Position numbers and translations under genes: made by a program. This document shows, piece after piece, positions 30,818 through 43,678 of a stretch of DNA of 64,000 bases; within the stretch, counting starts at the first letter, position 1; each line of letters begins with the position of its first letter. This stretch comes from Apirhabdus apintestini (GTDB taxonomy: Bacteria; Pseudomonadota; Gammaproteobacteria; Enterobacterales; Enterobacteriaceae), in contig CP138906.1 in assembly GCA_033977085.1 (NCBI GenBank), forward strand, positions 2,480,001 through 2,544,000, given 5' to 3'. The notes below the pieces were generated by a model. The model was not told the DNA's origin. It saw only the letters and a program-made list of their open reading frames with translations, and searched no databases.

Positions 30818-31629
30818 TTCGCTGGCCGCAGCGCCGTGATATGACGTGCGATGCCTTTCGCACGTCGCTCCCGATGAACCAAACGCCGCCGGTGTGTGGC
30901 GCTTTCCTGAGTTGATGCGACCAAAGAGCGATAGCGATTTGGGCGCGCACCTGTTTTCTGTTCGGACAGCGAATTGACAGCCAACGCCAGCCGCTATGAT
31001 TTGCTACCCAGGCAGCGCGGGCTGATATACATCGCGTTTTAATGATTCCTGCCAGAGCTTTAGCGCCGGCCAGCGATTTTTAGTAAGCCTTTTCTCGCGG
31101 CTCTATTTTACCGCCCCCGGGCTGCTAATTGCGCCACGAATTGCGGCTCGGCAGTGGTGGTAAACAGACGCAGCGTATTACGCGGCGGTGCGCCACCCTG
31201 AGAGTACCCCATATCCGATAGCGGCAAATTTTATGTGTGGCCGGTATCGCCGGATAAATCCTTTATATATTAAGCTGCCCGCCGGAAATCGGCCGGATTT
31301 CCAGACCCGTACGCGCCGTATTAATACGCGATTCGATTGCTTTCGTCGTGTAACCGCCTGGCGAATATCGGCGTGATAAAAGAGAATGTTGCACTCAACC
31401 TGGTGCGCCCATCGGCTTGAGCCGGTTTGCTCTGTGCGCGTATGTTGCTGCGCGTGAGGGCTAATTTTTTAGCCTGGCGTTCGCGTAAGATTAACCATAA
31501 AACCGTGCGAATAGCGTTGATTACGCCGGCGCTAATTCTCTGCCCTGGCATATTCACCGGTTGGCAAGCCGCCTGCCACCTGCTACAACATGAGCGAAAT
31601 TTCCTTATTAACTGAAATGGCATAACAAC
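30818..31629. other. Region between crl and proB (site of phoE in Escherichia)
   Basis: About 810 bases with no gene I can name. The porin gene phoE found here in Escherichia is not recognisable. A minus-strand frame at roughly 31106-31220 (GYSQGGAPPRNTLRLF) resembles a coding tail but could not be assigned. The proB promoter should lie in the last 150 bases. Confidence 0.5.
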
Positions 31630-32733
31630 ATGAGTAACAGCCAGACGCTGGTCGTCAAATTGGGCACTAGCGTATTAACCGGAGGCTCGCGCCGCCTGAA
31701 TCGCGCCCATATCGTTGAGCTGGTGCGCCAGTGCGCCCATCTGCACGCGGCCGGACATCGAATTGTTATTGTGACGTCGGGGGCAATTGCCGCCGGGCGC
31801 GAGCATTTGGGCTACCTGGAGCTGCCCGCGACCATTGCTTCTAAGCAGCTACTGGCGGCGGTAGGGCAAAGCCGTCTGATCCAGCTTTGGGAGCAGCTTT
31901 TTTCCATTTACGGTATCCACGTCGGGCAAATGCTGCTCACCCGTGCGGATATGGAAGACCGGGAGCGCTTCCTGAATGCGCGCGATACGCTACGCGCGCT
32001 GCTGGCTAACCGTATTGTGCCGGTAATTAATGAAAATGATGCGGTAGCGACGGCGGAAATAAAAGTGGGCGATAACGACAATTTATCGGCGCTGGCGGCA
32101 ATTTTGGCCGGGGCCGATAAACTTCTACTGCTTACCGATCAGCAGGGGCTTTTCACCGCCGACCCGCGCCAGGATCCTGGCGCAGAGCTTATCAAAGACG
32201 TACACGGTATTGACGATGCGCTGCGCGCTATCGCCGGTGACAGCGTGTCCGGATTAGGCACCGGTGGTATGGGCACCAAGCTTCAGGCCGCTGACGTAGC
32301 GTGCCGCGCGGGGGTGGAGGTAGTTATAGCCGCTGGCAGCCGCCCGGGCGTGATTGAAGAAGTGATGGAGAATATCCCCGTCGGCACGCGCTTCCACGCG
32401 CAAAGTTCGCCGCTTGAAAACCGCAAGCGCTGGATTTTCGGCGCGCCGCCGGCTGGAGAAATCTCCGTGGATGACGGTGCACAGCAGGCTATCACCGCAC
32501 GCGGCAGTTCGCTGCTGCCGTCGGGGATTATCACCGTCAGCGGTAACTTTTCGCGCGGTGAAGTTATTCGCATTCGTAATCAGCAGGGCCGGGATATCGC
32601 TCACGGCGTTTCACGCTACAACAGTGATGCGATGCGCCGTATTGCAGGATGCCATTCTCAGCAAATCGACGCGATTTTAGGATATGAGTATGGGCCGGTT
32701 GCAGTGCATCGTGATGATATGATTGTGAGTTAA
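31630..32733 (+). CDS. proB: Glutamate 5-kinase ProB
   Basis: 367 residues, intact and of normal length. The amino-acid-kinase domain (VVKLGTSVLTGGSRRLNR, VTSGAIAAGREHLG, INENDAVATAEIKVGDND) is followed by a PUA domain from about residue 275 (SVDDGAQQAITARGSSLLPS). It makes gamma-glutamyl phosphate for proline synthesis and normally forms an operon with proA. Here 18 kb of microcompartment genes and insertion sequences separate the two, and proA is broken. Confidence 0.95.
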   Translation: MSNSQTLVVKLGTSVLTGGSRRLNRAHIVELVRQCAHLHAAGHRIVIVTSGAIAAGREHLGYLELPATIASKQLLAAVGQSRLIQLWEQLFSIYGIHVGQMLLTRADMEDRERFLNARDTLRALLANRIVPVINENDAVATAEIKVGDNDNLSALAAILAGADKLLLLTDQQGLFTADPRQDPGAELIKDVHGIDDALRAIAGDSVSGLGTGGMGTKLQAADVACRAGVEVVIAAGSRPGVIEEVMENIPVGTRFHAQSSPLENRKRWIFGAPPAGEISVDDGAQQAITARGSSLLPSGIITVSGNFSRGEVIRIRNQQGRDIAHGVSRYNSDAMRRIAGCHSQQIDAILGYEYGPVAVHRDDMIVS

Positions 32734-33087
32734 TGTCCGGTGAGCGCTGGCCGACAAAACATAGCCGACGCTTTATGGTGTACCTGAGCGAGTAGGACCT
32801 GCGCGTATGCGGCCGGTGCGCCGCCGTATTTTTCACACTCGCCGCCGCGCAGCGCCGTCACCGGTGCGGCCTGGAAATCGCGTGAGAGTGTATTGCGTGT
32901 CCGCCGTCGCGTCTTCAGGTTACTAATACGATCGGTTGCTGATAAATCACACGCAGCGTCGGCCTATTACAGCCGTACTTCGGGGAGATAGGGTATTTAT
33001 TGTCTGCCAAAGTAGGGCCGTGTGAAAGCCGGGTTGCACAGGCAATAACCTCAGTGTCCGCCGCTGCGGACACCGGCCATGTGTCTT
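32734..33087. other. Junction between proB and the microcompartment locus
   Basis: No gene or clear repeat was recognised in about 350 bases. This is the left boundary of the insertion between proB and proA. I saw no integrase remnant or direct repeat matching the right boundary. Confidence 0.5.
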
Positions 33088-33417
33088 TTACATCGTGGAA
33101 AAGGTATTCATAATAATTCCGCCGGCAATAATCAGCACCATGGCGAACAGCGCCGGGAAATCCGGCTTTTGCTTATAAAGCAGCATGGAGCACAGCGTGA
33201 CGCCAACGATGCCAAACCCGCACCACAGTGAATACGCTACCCCGACTGGAATTGTGCTCATCGCGCGGGTTAGTGCGAAATAGCAGAGCGAATAGGCGCA
33301 AATCACTAGTACAGAAGGCCACAGGCGGCTAAAACCGTGCGTTTTTTTGATCATTGAGGTGCCGGTTATCTCGGAGCCAATAGAGAGCGCCAGCCATAAA
33401 AATCCAAAATTAAACAT
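33088..33417 (-). CDS. SMR-family exporter, second subunit of a pair
   Basis: A 109-residue, four-helix small multidrug resistance protein. ATG 33417 is preferred because AGGGAAG lies upstream; longer starts overlap the first SMR gene. The conserved Glu of helix 1 is present (LALSIGSEITGTSMIKK), and IPVGVAYSLWCGFGIVG is the helix 2-3 signature. Paired SMR genes accompany choline-type microcompartment loci and probably form a heterodimer that exports an amine; trimethylamine or another substrate is only a guess. The frame is intact. Confidence 0.85.
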   Translation of the reverse strand: MFNFGFLWLALSIGSEITGTSMIKKTHGFSRLWPSVLVICAYSLCYFALTRAMSTIPVGVAYSLWCGFGIVGVTLCSMLLYKQKPDFPALFAMVLIIAGGIIMNTFSTM

Positions 33418-33434
33418 AGCGTTTTTCTTCCCTG

Positions 33435-33851
33435 TCAATTAGCGATGGTTTTATCCAGCGGCGCGGGTTCCTGAGTCGGTGTCTCTTCTGCCTCTTCGCC
33501 ACCCATTTTGGAAAACAGATTCATGATGACAATGCCGCAGGCGATAATCGCCATGCCTACAATGGCGGCGGTGTCCGGGTGCTGGCCATAAAATACCATG
33601 CCAAGCGTTGATACCAGCAGGATGCCGGTGCCGGACCACGTGGCGTAGGCCAGGCCGACCGGAATATCTTTCACCGCGCGCGACAGTGAGTAGTAGCAGA
33701 TACAGTACAGCACCACGATCAGCGCCAGCAGCAGCGTTTTCGTCATTCCTTCGCTGTTATCGAACATTTTAAGCGTCGAGGTGGCCGACGTTTCAGAAAA
33801 AATTACCAGCAACATCCACAGCCAACACTTTGTTTTCGATGACATCATCAT
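33435..33851 (-). CDS. SMR-family exporter, first subunit of a pair
   Basis: Up to 138 residues; three ATGs in a row begin at 33851 and the exact start is unclear. Helix 1 carries the conserved Glu (VIFSETSATSTLKM), followed by VGLAYATWSGTGILLVSTLG. It has a longer charged C-terminal tail (GGEEAEETPTQEPAPLDK) than its partner. The stop lies 17 bases before the partner's start, so the two are coexpressed at the end of the microcompartment operon. The frame is intact. Confidence 0.85.
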   Translation of the reverse strand: MMMSSKTKCWLWMLLVIFSETSATSTLKMFDNSEGMTKTLLLALIVVLYCICYYSLSRAVKDIPVGLAYATWSGTGILLVSTLGMVFYGQHPDTAAIVGMAIIACGIVIMNLFSKMGGEEAEETPTQEPAPLDKTIAN

Positions 33852-33961
33852 CTCCTGATTGCATTCATAGCTTTGTTATTAATAGGTTTCTGCCGCAGCG
33901 TGGATATCGCGCGCTCGCCTCGCGGTGGCTCGCAGGCGCACTTATATCTGCTATCTGCGGA

Positions 33962-34636
33962 TTACAGTTTTTGTTTCTTCACATAGTCCATTGCCGCATC
34001 GGTTAACCGCACGCCCGCCGCGCGGGTGAGAGTGGGATCGCGCTCCAGCGCGGAAGCGGTGATATAGCGCATTCTTTCGGGCACGGCGCTGCGTTCCCGG
34101 GCGCAGTCATCGGCGTTTAGCCTCTCTTCCAGTTCATGAATAGCGCACAGCGTGACTCCGCACTGTTTAAGCTGAGCGACTATTGCCTTCCTGTGCGCTA
34201 AATAATCAGGATTGCCTTTACCCGCACGTAATTGATTTAGCTCGCTGTCCGGGTCGCAGTGGTAGCGCAGCGCCAGCACCGGAATGCCGCAGAGCAGGGC
34301 GTGATGGATAACCTGCGCCGCCGGGCTGATTAATACGCCGCTGACAACGTCGGCCGCCAGCGAATCATTCAGAAACGGCAGCACCAGAGCGCGGCAGGTG
34401 CGCGTCGGCATTGCGGCGGGCGATGTCGGGAAAGAAATTGCCTCGCCCAGCTTCAGCCAGCGTTCAGCGTCGGTGACGCCTTCGCTCAGTGCGACCCGGA
34501 AATGTACGCCGCAGTCGGCAAGCCGCGCGGCTATCTCCTTCCGATAACCGGCATCGGCGTTCACCAGCAGCGTCACCGGGCGCGTCAGAGTCTGGACAAT
34601 GCGTGCCACCAGGCGCTCTATATCCGCTTCGCTCAT
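33962..34636 (-). CDS. Microcompartment-locus flavoprotein-like protein
   Basis: A 224-residue soluble protein, intact. A Rossmann-like opening (PVTLLVNADAGYRKEIAARL) and the central stretch LVLPFLNDSLAADVVSGVLI plus HHALLCGIPVLALRYHCDP resemble the flavoprotein-like gene found beside pduL in several glycyl-radical microcompartment clusters. Its start overlaps the end of pduL (ATGA). The function is not established; a flavin-dependent or cofactor-maintenance role would be a guess. Confidence 0.5.
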   Translation of the reverse strand: MSEADIERLVARIVQTLTRPVTLLVNADAGYRKEIAARLADCGVHFRVALSEGVTDAERWLKLGEAISFPTSPAAMPTRTCRALVLPFLNDSLAADVVSGVLISPAAQVIHHALLCGIPVLALRYHCDPDSELNQLRAGKGNPDYLAHRKAIVAQLKQCGVTLCAIHELEERLNADDCARERSAVPERMRYITASALERDPTLTRAAGVRLTDAAMDYVKKQKL

Positions 34637-35279
34637 AGCCTGTTTTCCGCCACACGCTGCAGCGTAACCTGCGCGCCGTTCGCCAGCCCGGCGGCGTTAG
34701 CCTCTTCCGTGTCGATATGAAATTCCAGCGCGAAGTCGTCGCGCACCCGCACGATAACCTCATCAAAAATCAGCCCGCGCTCACCGGCGGCGCGTACCTG
34801 AACTTTTTGACCGTTAGCAACGCAGAAGCGAAGTGCCTCCTGCGGGGACATGTGAATATGCCGCCAGGCGCAAATAAGCTGGGAATGCAATTCAACGTAG
34901 CCCGCCGGGCCGACCAGCATCGCGCTGCCGGAATCCTCAAGACATCCTGATTCTCGCACCGGCGCTTTTACCCCAGGGTAAAACAGTCGGCGCGGGAAAT
35001 TTCAACCTGCGTAACTGGTCGGGTTGGGCCGAGTACGCGTACATTTTTTAGTGAACCTTTAGGACCGACGAGAGTAACGCACTCTTCGGCGGCAAACTGT
35101 CCCGGCTGGCGCAGTGGTTTAAGCGGCTTCAGGTGATAGCCTGTGCCGAACAGCGTTTCTACATCGCGCTGGGAAAGGTGCGCGTGACGGTTGGTGTTAC
35201 CAACGGTGCAAAACTGATCCACCCCAGCGGTTGAAAACTGATCCAGGGTTAATCTGCTCCTCTGAATACAGGGGAGCTT

Positions 35280-36298
<1,019 letters not shown>

Positions 36299-36302
<4 letters not shown>

Positions 36303-37080
36303 TGGTCGAACTACAACATCAACGGCTGATGGTGCTTGCTGAACAGCCCAGCTGGACAGCCTTATCGGCGCGGCGCCGGCACTGTCGCAACAGGCAGTGG
36401 ATCAGGAATGGAGCTATATGGACTTCCTGGAGCACCTGCTACATGAGGAGAAACTGGCCCGGCATCAGCGTAAACAGGCGATGTACACGCGGATGGCAGC
36501 CTTCCCGGCGGTGAAGACGTTCGAGGAATACGACTTCACCTTCGCCACCGGCGCACCTCAGAAGCAAATCCAGTCGCTGCGTTCCCTGAGCTTCATCGAA
36601 CGTAACGAAAACATCGTGTTGCTGGGCCCCTCGGGCGTGGGGAAAACACATCTGGCGATAGCCATGGGCTACGAGGCAGTACGGGCGGGCATCAAGGTTC
36701 GCTTCACAACAGCAGCGGACCTGCTGTTACAGCTGTCGACTTCCCAGCGTCAGGGGCGTTACAAAACGACACTCAATCGCGGTGTCATGGCCCCCAAACT
36801 GCTCATCATCGACGAAATAGGCTATCTGCCGTTCAGCCAGGAAGAGGCAAAGCTGTTCTTCCAGGTCATTGCCAAACGTTACGAAAAGAGCGCGATGATC
36901 CTGACCTCTAACCTGCCGTTCGGGCAGTGGGACCAGACGTTCGCGGGTGATGCAGCCCTGACATCGGCAATGCTGGACCGGATCTTACATCACTCACACG
37001 TAGTCCAGATAAAAGGAGAGAGCTATCGACTGAAGCAGAAACGAAAGGCCGGGGTTATAGCGGAAGCTAATCCTGAGTAA
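36299..37080 (+). pseudogene. istB: IS21 helper ATPase IstB (copy 1, 5' frameshift)
   Basis: IstB is the AAA+ regulator of IstA. A one-base deletion near 36346 (CAGCCCAGC against CAGCTCCAGC in copy 2) breaks the frame about 16 codons in. The remaining frame from GTG 36397 still holds 227 residues with Walker A (GPSGVGKTH) and Walker B (LLIIDEIGYL), so a shortened product is possible. The same deletion is present in copy 3. Confidence 0.93.
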
Positions 37081-37197
37081 GCAAGGTGGATCAATATTAG
37101 ACCGTTGGTGGTGACGGTAAGTGGATCACTTTTTACCCGTTGTTGACAGTTGGACACGCCGACCGGAATAGCAGGCGCCGTTGCCCCGAGGCGGGCG

Positions 37198-37707
37198 TCA
37201 ATTTGTGCGCGGATCAGCGTATCCATTATGCTTTCTTCCCTTTTTCACCGGTGCCTTATCCTGCGTCGCGGGTGTCGCGGGTGTCGCGGGTGTCGCGGGT
37301 GTCGCGGGTGTCGCGGGTGTCGCGGGTGTCGCGGGTGTCGCGGCGTTATCCGCTATCGATGGCGTCAGCGCCGGTGCGGATATTGAAGGCAGGGGCGCCG
37401 CTTTTTCTGACCCTTTTTCTGACCGTGAGGCCGGGCGTCCTTTAAGCGATGCGAGCGCGCGAACGGTGCCGTGCTCCGGGCGCGCAATGGCCAGCGAGCC
37501 CACGTATTGCTCGGGTGTCAGCACGGAAACGCCGCGCTCGATGGCGGTAATCACGGCGCTTATTTCGCCCTCAATACAAATACTCACCAGGCCGGAACCG
37601 ACTTTTCGATAGCCGATGCAGGCTACGCTGGCCGCTTTGCAGGCGGCGTCCAGTGCCTGAATAGCGGCGATAAGTCCGTGGGTTTCAATTACGCCTAAGC
37701 TTTTCAT
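37198..37707 (-). CDS. cmcE: Microcompartment hexameric shell protein with C-terminal extension (CmcE-like)
   Basis: 169 residues: a BMC-H domain at 1-90 (LGVIETHGLIAAIQALDAAC, GYRKVGSGLVSICIEGEISA) and a C-terminal extension holding eight Thr-Pro-Ala units followed by a basic tail (KAPVKKGRKHNG). Klebsiella GRM2 loci have such an extended shell protein. The extension is encoded by a 9-bp tandem repeat at 37265. The stop lies inside the pduL start region. The frame is intact, although the repeat may have changed the tail length. Confidence 0.85.
   Translation of the reverse strand: MKSLGVIETHGLIAAIQALDAACKAASVACIGYRKVGSGLVSICIEGEISAVITAIERGVSVLTPEQYVGSLAIARPEHGTVRALASLKGRPASRSEKGSEKAAPLPSISAPALTPSIADNAATPATPATPATPATPATPATPATPATQDKAPVKKGRKHNGYADPRTN
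37265..37345. repeat. 9-bp minisatellite in cmcE, unit GTCGCGGGT
   Basis: Eight perfect tandem copies of GTCGCGGGT (37265-37336) and one imperfect copy. Read on the minus strand it encodes repeated Ala-Thr-Pro. The unit length of nine keeps the frame whatever the copy number. Confidence 0.97.
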
Positions 37708-37723
37708 GAACGGCTCCTGTGAG

Positions 37724-38675
37724 TTAGTGGCGAATCAGACGGATATCAAAATCAAATTGAGTGAAAAAGCGCTCCAGACGCTGCAATTCTTCGTCGCTGT
37801 ATGACGGGTCGTCTTTAATGGGATAAGGCATGTCCAGACGGGCGTATTTATTTTTGCCAAGCTGGTGGTAAGGCAGGATATCGATACGCTGAATATTGCC
37901 GCGTCGCGCCAGTTTTTTGACATACTCAATCGCGCCCGTAATGGCATCCCATGAGTCATTAAAGTCGCGAATAAGCGGCATACGTACCACCACGTTTGCG
38001 CCGTTGTCTACCAGCCATTCGAGATTGCGGTGAATCTCACTATTGCCCATTCCGAACAGCGCCTGATGATGGGCGTCGTCGTGCTCTTTGAGGTCGAACA
38101 AAAAGGTATCAGTGACCTGCGCCAGCTTTTGGTAGCTTTCAAGCGACGTAGTGCCCTGCGTTTCCACGGCGGTATTAATCATCATTTTTTGCATTCGCGG
38201 AACAGGGCGACGGCAAAGTCGGTTTGCAGGCTCATCTCGCCGCCGCCGATAGTCACGCCGCCGCCTGAAGCAACATAGAAATCGTAATCCTGCATAATGA
38301 TGTCCATCAGTTCGCTGACCGTGACGTCCCGACCCACGACATCCAGCGCGCTGCGGGTGCAAATTTCTTCGCAGCGGCGGCAGCCAATGCAGTTTTTAGT
38401 ACGATCGACACTATGCTTTAGCTCGCCGTTTATTTCTCTGCGCTGATGAACGCCGGTAGGGCATACGCTGACGCAGTCGCCGCAGCTTATGCATTTATCC
38501 GGCGAGAACATTACCCGGAACTGGCTGGTCAGCCCTTCCGGATTCGCGCACCAGGGCAGCGTAAATTACACCCCTTAAAGAAAATGAGAGTGCGAATGCC
38601 TTCGCCGTCGTAAATAGAATATTTTTGAATATTAAAAATCCGGCCCGTTAACTCCGGTGTACTTGTACTGCTCAC
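37724..38675 (-). pseudogene. cutD: Choline TMA-lyase activating enzyme CutD, two frameshifts
   Basis: CutD is a radical-SAM activase that installs the glycyl radical on CutC. GTG 38675 with AGGAGG five bases upstream is the preferred start; an ATG at 38690 is possible. The radical-SAM motif begins as FFKGCNLRC, and a base is missing near 38557 exactly before the third cysteine (PWCANPEG in the next frame). Two ferredoxin-like clusters follow (CISCGDCVSVCPTG, CIGCRRCEEICTR). A second shift is in an A-run near 38185; the end (RLIRH) is at 37724. The corrected length is about 316 residues. Confidence 0.93.
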
Positions 38676-38959
38676 GCTTGCCTCCTGCATAAGGCACTGG
38701 CTCCGCCTAAAATACGCACCTTGGTTTGCTGGCGCGCGATGCTATTTTTCTTTGGTCCGTGCGGGTGCGGCACGTACAGCAGCCTGGTTAGCTGAAAGTA
38801 ATGTTGTAAAACCGCGTTACGCGCTTGATTGAGCGGGGCGATAGCGCCTGGCGTAACCCAGGCGCCTTACCGCGAGGCCGCCATGCCGGATGCGCTGGAC
38901 TATCCAGATCCCGTCTCGATAGTCCGGCGGTGCCGTTACTCGCTGCGCGTGACTGAGAA

Positions 38960-41900
38960 TTAGAATTTCTCAATCACGGTACGGCTGATAATTTCATCCT
39001 GAACTTCTTTGCACGGCTCGACGAAATAAGCGCTATAGCCCGCCACGCGAACGATCAGATCGCGATATTTTTCAGGTTCTACCTGCGCTTTTTCAGTACT
39101 TCATTGTCGACGTAGCTGAACTGCATTTGCCCGTTGCCGAGAATAGAGGCGGTGCGCAGCAGCGTAATGAGCCCGTTGCGGCCTTCCGGCGTGTCCAGCA
39201 AACCTTTGAGGAATTTGAAGTTGTGCACCATGCCGATATTCATAGTTTCAACGTTCATTTTGCTCACGGACTTAATAATCGCCGTTGGGCCCTGTTTGTC
39301 GGCGCCCTGGGTTGGGCTGATACCGTCTGACAGCGGCATCCATGCCAGCCGGCCATTCGGCGTGGCATTGGTGAGTTCACCGATGGGCGTATTATTGGAA
39401 ATTGACAGGGTGCCGTGGCTAAGCGTGGAGTAAAGCATCTTATATTTGCGACACTCGCGCTCCGTCCATTCGGTGATATCCAGCGCGTATTGGTCGACGG
39501 TATTATCGTCGTTGCCGTATTTCGGTGCGTTCACGCAGTCGCGGCGCAGCGCGTCATAACCCTCGAAATTGGCCAACAGCGCGTCGCGAATTTGCTCCAG
39601 CGTGTATTTGCCATCTTCATACACCAGCTTGCGAATGGCGGCCATGGAGTCGACGTACGTTGCCAGCCCGGAGAAAATCAGGCCTGGGCCGTGATTGATA
39701 ACGGCACCGCCCGCGGCGACGTCTTTACCGCTTTCCATACAGCCTTCGACCAGCAGCGACATTAACGGCTTGGGTGCAATGTCCCGATGCACGCGCTGGC
39801 TAATAACGGTGCCGATTGCCGACAGACGAACGATGTGTTCAATTTGCTTTTTCACGGCGGCGTCAAAGGCTTCAAAGGTAGTCGGCTCGCGCAGATCGCC
39901 GGTATCCAGCCCCTGATAGCTATCAAACAGCACCATGCGGCCACGGTTGAGTACGAATTCAATGGCGATTGGCCACTGGGTATAGCCGGTGGAGGTCCAC
40001 TGATAAATCCGCCCTGATTTTTGCGGCTCTACGCAGCCCATCAGACAGTAATCGCGCGCGTCTTCAAAATCGAAGCCTTTGCGCAGCATCATTTTGATAT
40101 GTGAATCATCGAAGTGGCACGCCGGGAATCCCATCCCCGCTTTCACGACGTCGACTATCTTCTCCATGTATTTTTGCGGCGACTGGTTGTGAATACGGCA
40201 GGCGAGAGAAGGCTGATAGACCTTCACGAAGCGTACGGCGTCCATAATCAGATACGTCAACTCGTTACACGCGTCGCCGCCGCTGCGCTTTTGCCCGCCA
40301 ACGGTCAGGTTAATAAAGGGCTGATAGCCGGCAAAATATTTCGCGCTCGCTTCGCTGGACATCCACATCGAGCTCGGCGCATTTAATGATGAACGCCTGC
40401 ATCATTTCCAGCGCGCTTTCCCGCGTCAGGCGCCCGTCGCGGATATCGGCCTCATACATTGGCAGGGCGTATTGATCGAGACGCCCCAGCGACAGCCCGG
40501 TCTGGTTCTCTTCCACTTCGAATAGCGACTCTACGGTCCAGACGCTTTGTAGCGCTTCCTGGAGCGTTTTCGGCGGTTTGGCAGGGACGTTCTCGTTGAC
40601 TTCTGCAATAGTGAGTAGTTCTGCACGGCGCCGGGCATCCTGCTCTTTTGCCGCCAGTTCGCGGGCGTGAGCGGCGATGCGGCGCGCATAGCTCACCACG
40701 CCTTCGCAGGTTTCAATCGCCGCTTTGTAATAGTAAATGCGGTCAATATCGTCGGGGTTTTCCATGCTGAGCGCGGCAAGGTGCGCCTGCGCATCGGCTT
40801 TAATACCGTCCATCCCTTTGGTGAACAGCAGTACGTCGTAGCCCGGGCAGGTATCGCCGCCGCCGTTAATCTGGTGGTAGGAGAGATCGCTGACAAATGT
40901 TTCACCGCTGAAGGCCCAGACGCCGGCTTCGCGGTATTGCGCTTCGCAGATTTCATCCAGCGAGCGGCCTTCCCAGAAAGGCACAATTTCCTCACGGATG
41001 GTTTTTTATCCGCTTCGCTGATTTCAAAAGGGTCCTGCGGGCGGGTACTCATGGTATCCAGTTCGTCGCGCACCCAGCGCCAGGCGATATCCGGTGAGAA
41101 CGCGCCGGCGCGCGGCTTACCGCAGGGGTGGCCGACGATCGGCTCTTCATCCTGAATCAGGATCGGGGCGGTTTCGCAGGCGCGGCGGAAGGCTTTGGCA
41201 CGTAACAGTATCGTTGGCATGCCGGGGTTGTTTTTAACGACCTCCGTGAAGGCCAGCGCGCGGTAAATAGAGACGCTGGGGCGGGCTTCCAGATAGCGGT
41301 TACGCAGGCGCTGCAGGCGTGGCGTCAGCCCTTCCATTACGGTAAGGCCCGCGGCGTCGGTTTGTGGGTAAGCGCCCGGCGCCGCCGTAGCGCTGAAGCT
41401 GCCAGACTGCGCGCTGCCGCGATACAGGCGCACGGATAAACCGAGCGCGTTCAGCCCGCGCTGCGCCTGCAGGAACACGGTGGAAAGCGCGTTTTGCGCC
41501 AGGCGCGCGTCGTCGTCCGGGGCGGCACCGTGCATGAGCGCATCGAACATCGGGTAGCCGTCGATTGCCGTTGGAGCGCGTACTTCACTAAGCTCAGCCA
41601 ACTGTAGCCACAGGCATTCAACGATTTCCTGCGCCTGCTGCTGGGTGAGCGTACCTTTATCGAGATCGCGCTGGTAGAACGGATAGAGCGCTTTGTCCGC
41701 GCCGCACGGGTTAACCGCGTAGCCGCCGTTATCGAGGTGAATGGCTAACTGGAGCAGGTAAAACGCCTGGCAGGCTTCCTGGAAGGTTTGCGCAGGCGCG
41801 GCGGGAATGCGGCGCAGTATTGCCGCGCTTTCCCGCAGTTCATTCTGGCGATAGACATTTTGCTCTCCGCTTGCGAGCGTTTGTATCCGTTCGGCGAGGT

Positions 41901-42381
41901 TCATCGCCAGCGCAATCAGCGCGTCGCAGGCGTAAATCGCGGCGCGGCAGGCGTTAACTTCATCCGCACCGCTGCGGCTGACGGCGCTGCCCAGCGTGCG
42001 CACCCGCGCTTCAAGCTGTTGTTTAATCGCCTCTACGCCTTTATCGATGACCAGCATGTAATCTGGCGACGCGACGCTGTCGCTCAGGTTCAGACACTGG
42101 AAAATCGAAGCGCGCTGCAGCGTTGCGACATCGTGGAAAATAGCGCCGTGCGGCTGCTGGGTTTGGTTGCCTACGATCAGTGAGTCCGGCGTGACGCCAA
42201 GCGGTAACTGGCGCACCAGTTCATAAAAGCGACGAGCCGGTTTGACCGCCGCCGGAACGCCGGCGATATCGCCATCGAGTGCGGCCAGCGCGGTGGCATG
42301 GTCGGTGCTCAGGGTGCTTTTCTGTGAAAGCAGGCGTTCCGCCAGCACGCGGACGCGCGGTGTTAGGTCGATCTGTGCCAT
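38960..42381 (-). pseudogene. cutC: Choline trimethylamine-lyase CutC (long, GRM2 type), three frameshifts
   Basis: This glycyl-radical enzyme cleaves choline to trimethylamine and acetaldehyde. The active-site thiyl Cys lies in YCLMGCVEPQKSGRIYQW, which is characteristic of choline lyase, and the glycyl radical loop is RVAGYSAYFVEP near the C-terminus. About 1140 codons in total, with an N-terminal extension of about 300 residues that itself looks related to glycyl-radical enzymes, as in Klebsiella CutC. Frames change near 41005 (A-run, one A missing), 40372 (one extra G) and 39087. The stop TAA is at 38960. All key residues survive, but no single frame spans the enzyme. Confidence 0.95.
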
Positions 42382-42656
42382 AAAATTCTCCTGATATTCC
42401 TGTTATTGTCCCTGGGCTGTGTCGTCAAAAGCGCGGCCGCGCCATGCTTCGCGATAGAGCGCGATCAGCGCTGCGGCGTCGGGTTCGCGAGGATTCGTGG
42501 GAGTACATCCGTCGCGCAATGCCTGAGCCGCCATGTCACCCAGACGCTGTTCAAAGGCAGCGCCGTCTACTGTTACCAACGGTGCAAAACTGATCCACCC
42601 CAGCGGTTGAAAACTGATCCAGGGGTTAATCTGCTCCTCTGAATACAGGGGAGCTT

Positions 42657-43674
<1,018 letters not shown>

Positions 43675-43678
<4 letters not shown>

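Noticed and set aside
30818..31629. Search for a phoE remnant between crl and proB
   Set aside because: No porin-like sequence could be read on either strand; a minus-strand fragment near 31106-31220 could not be assigned.
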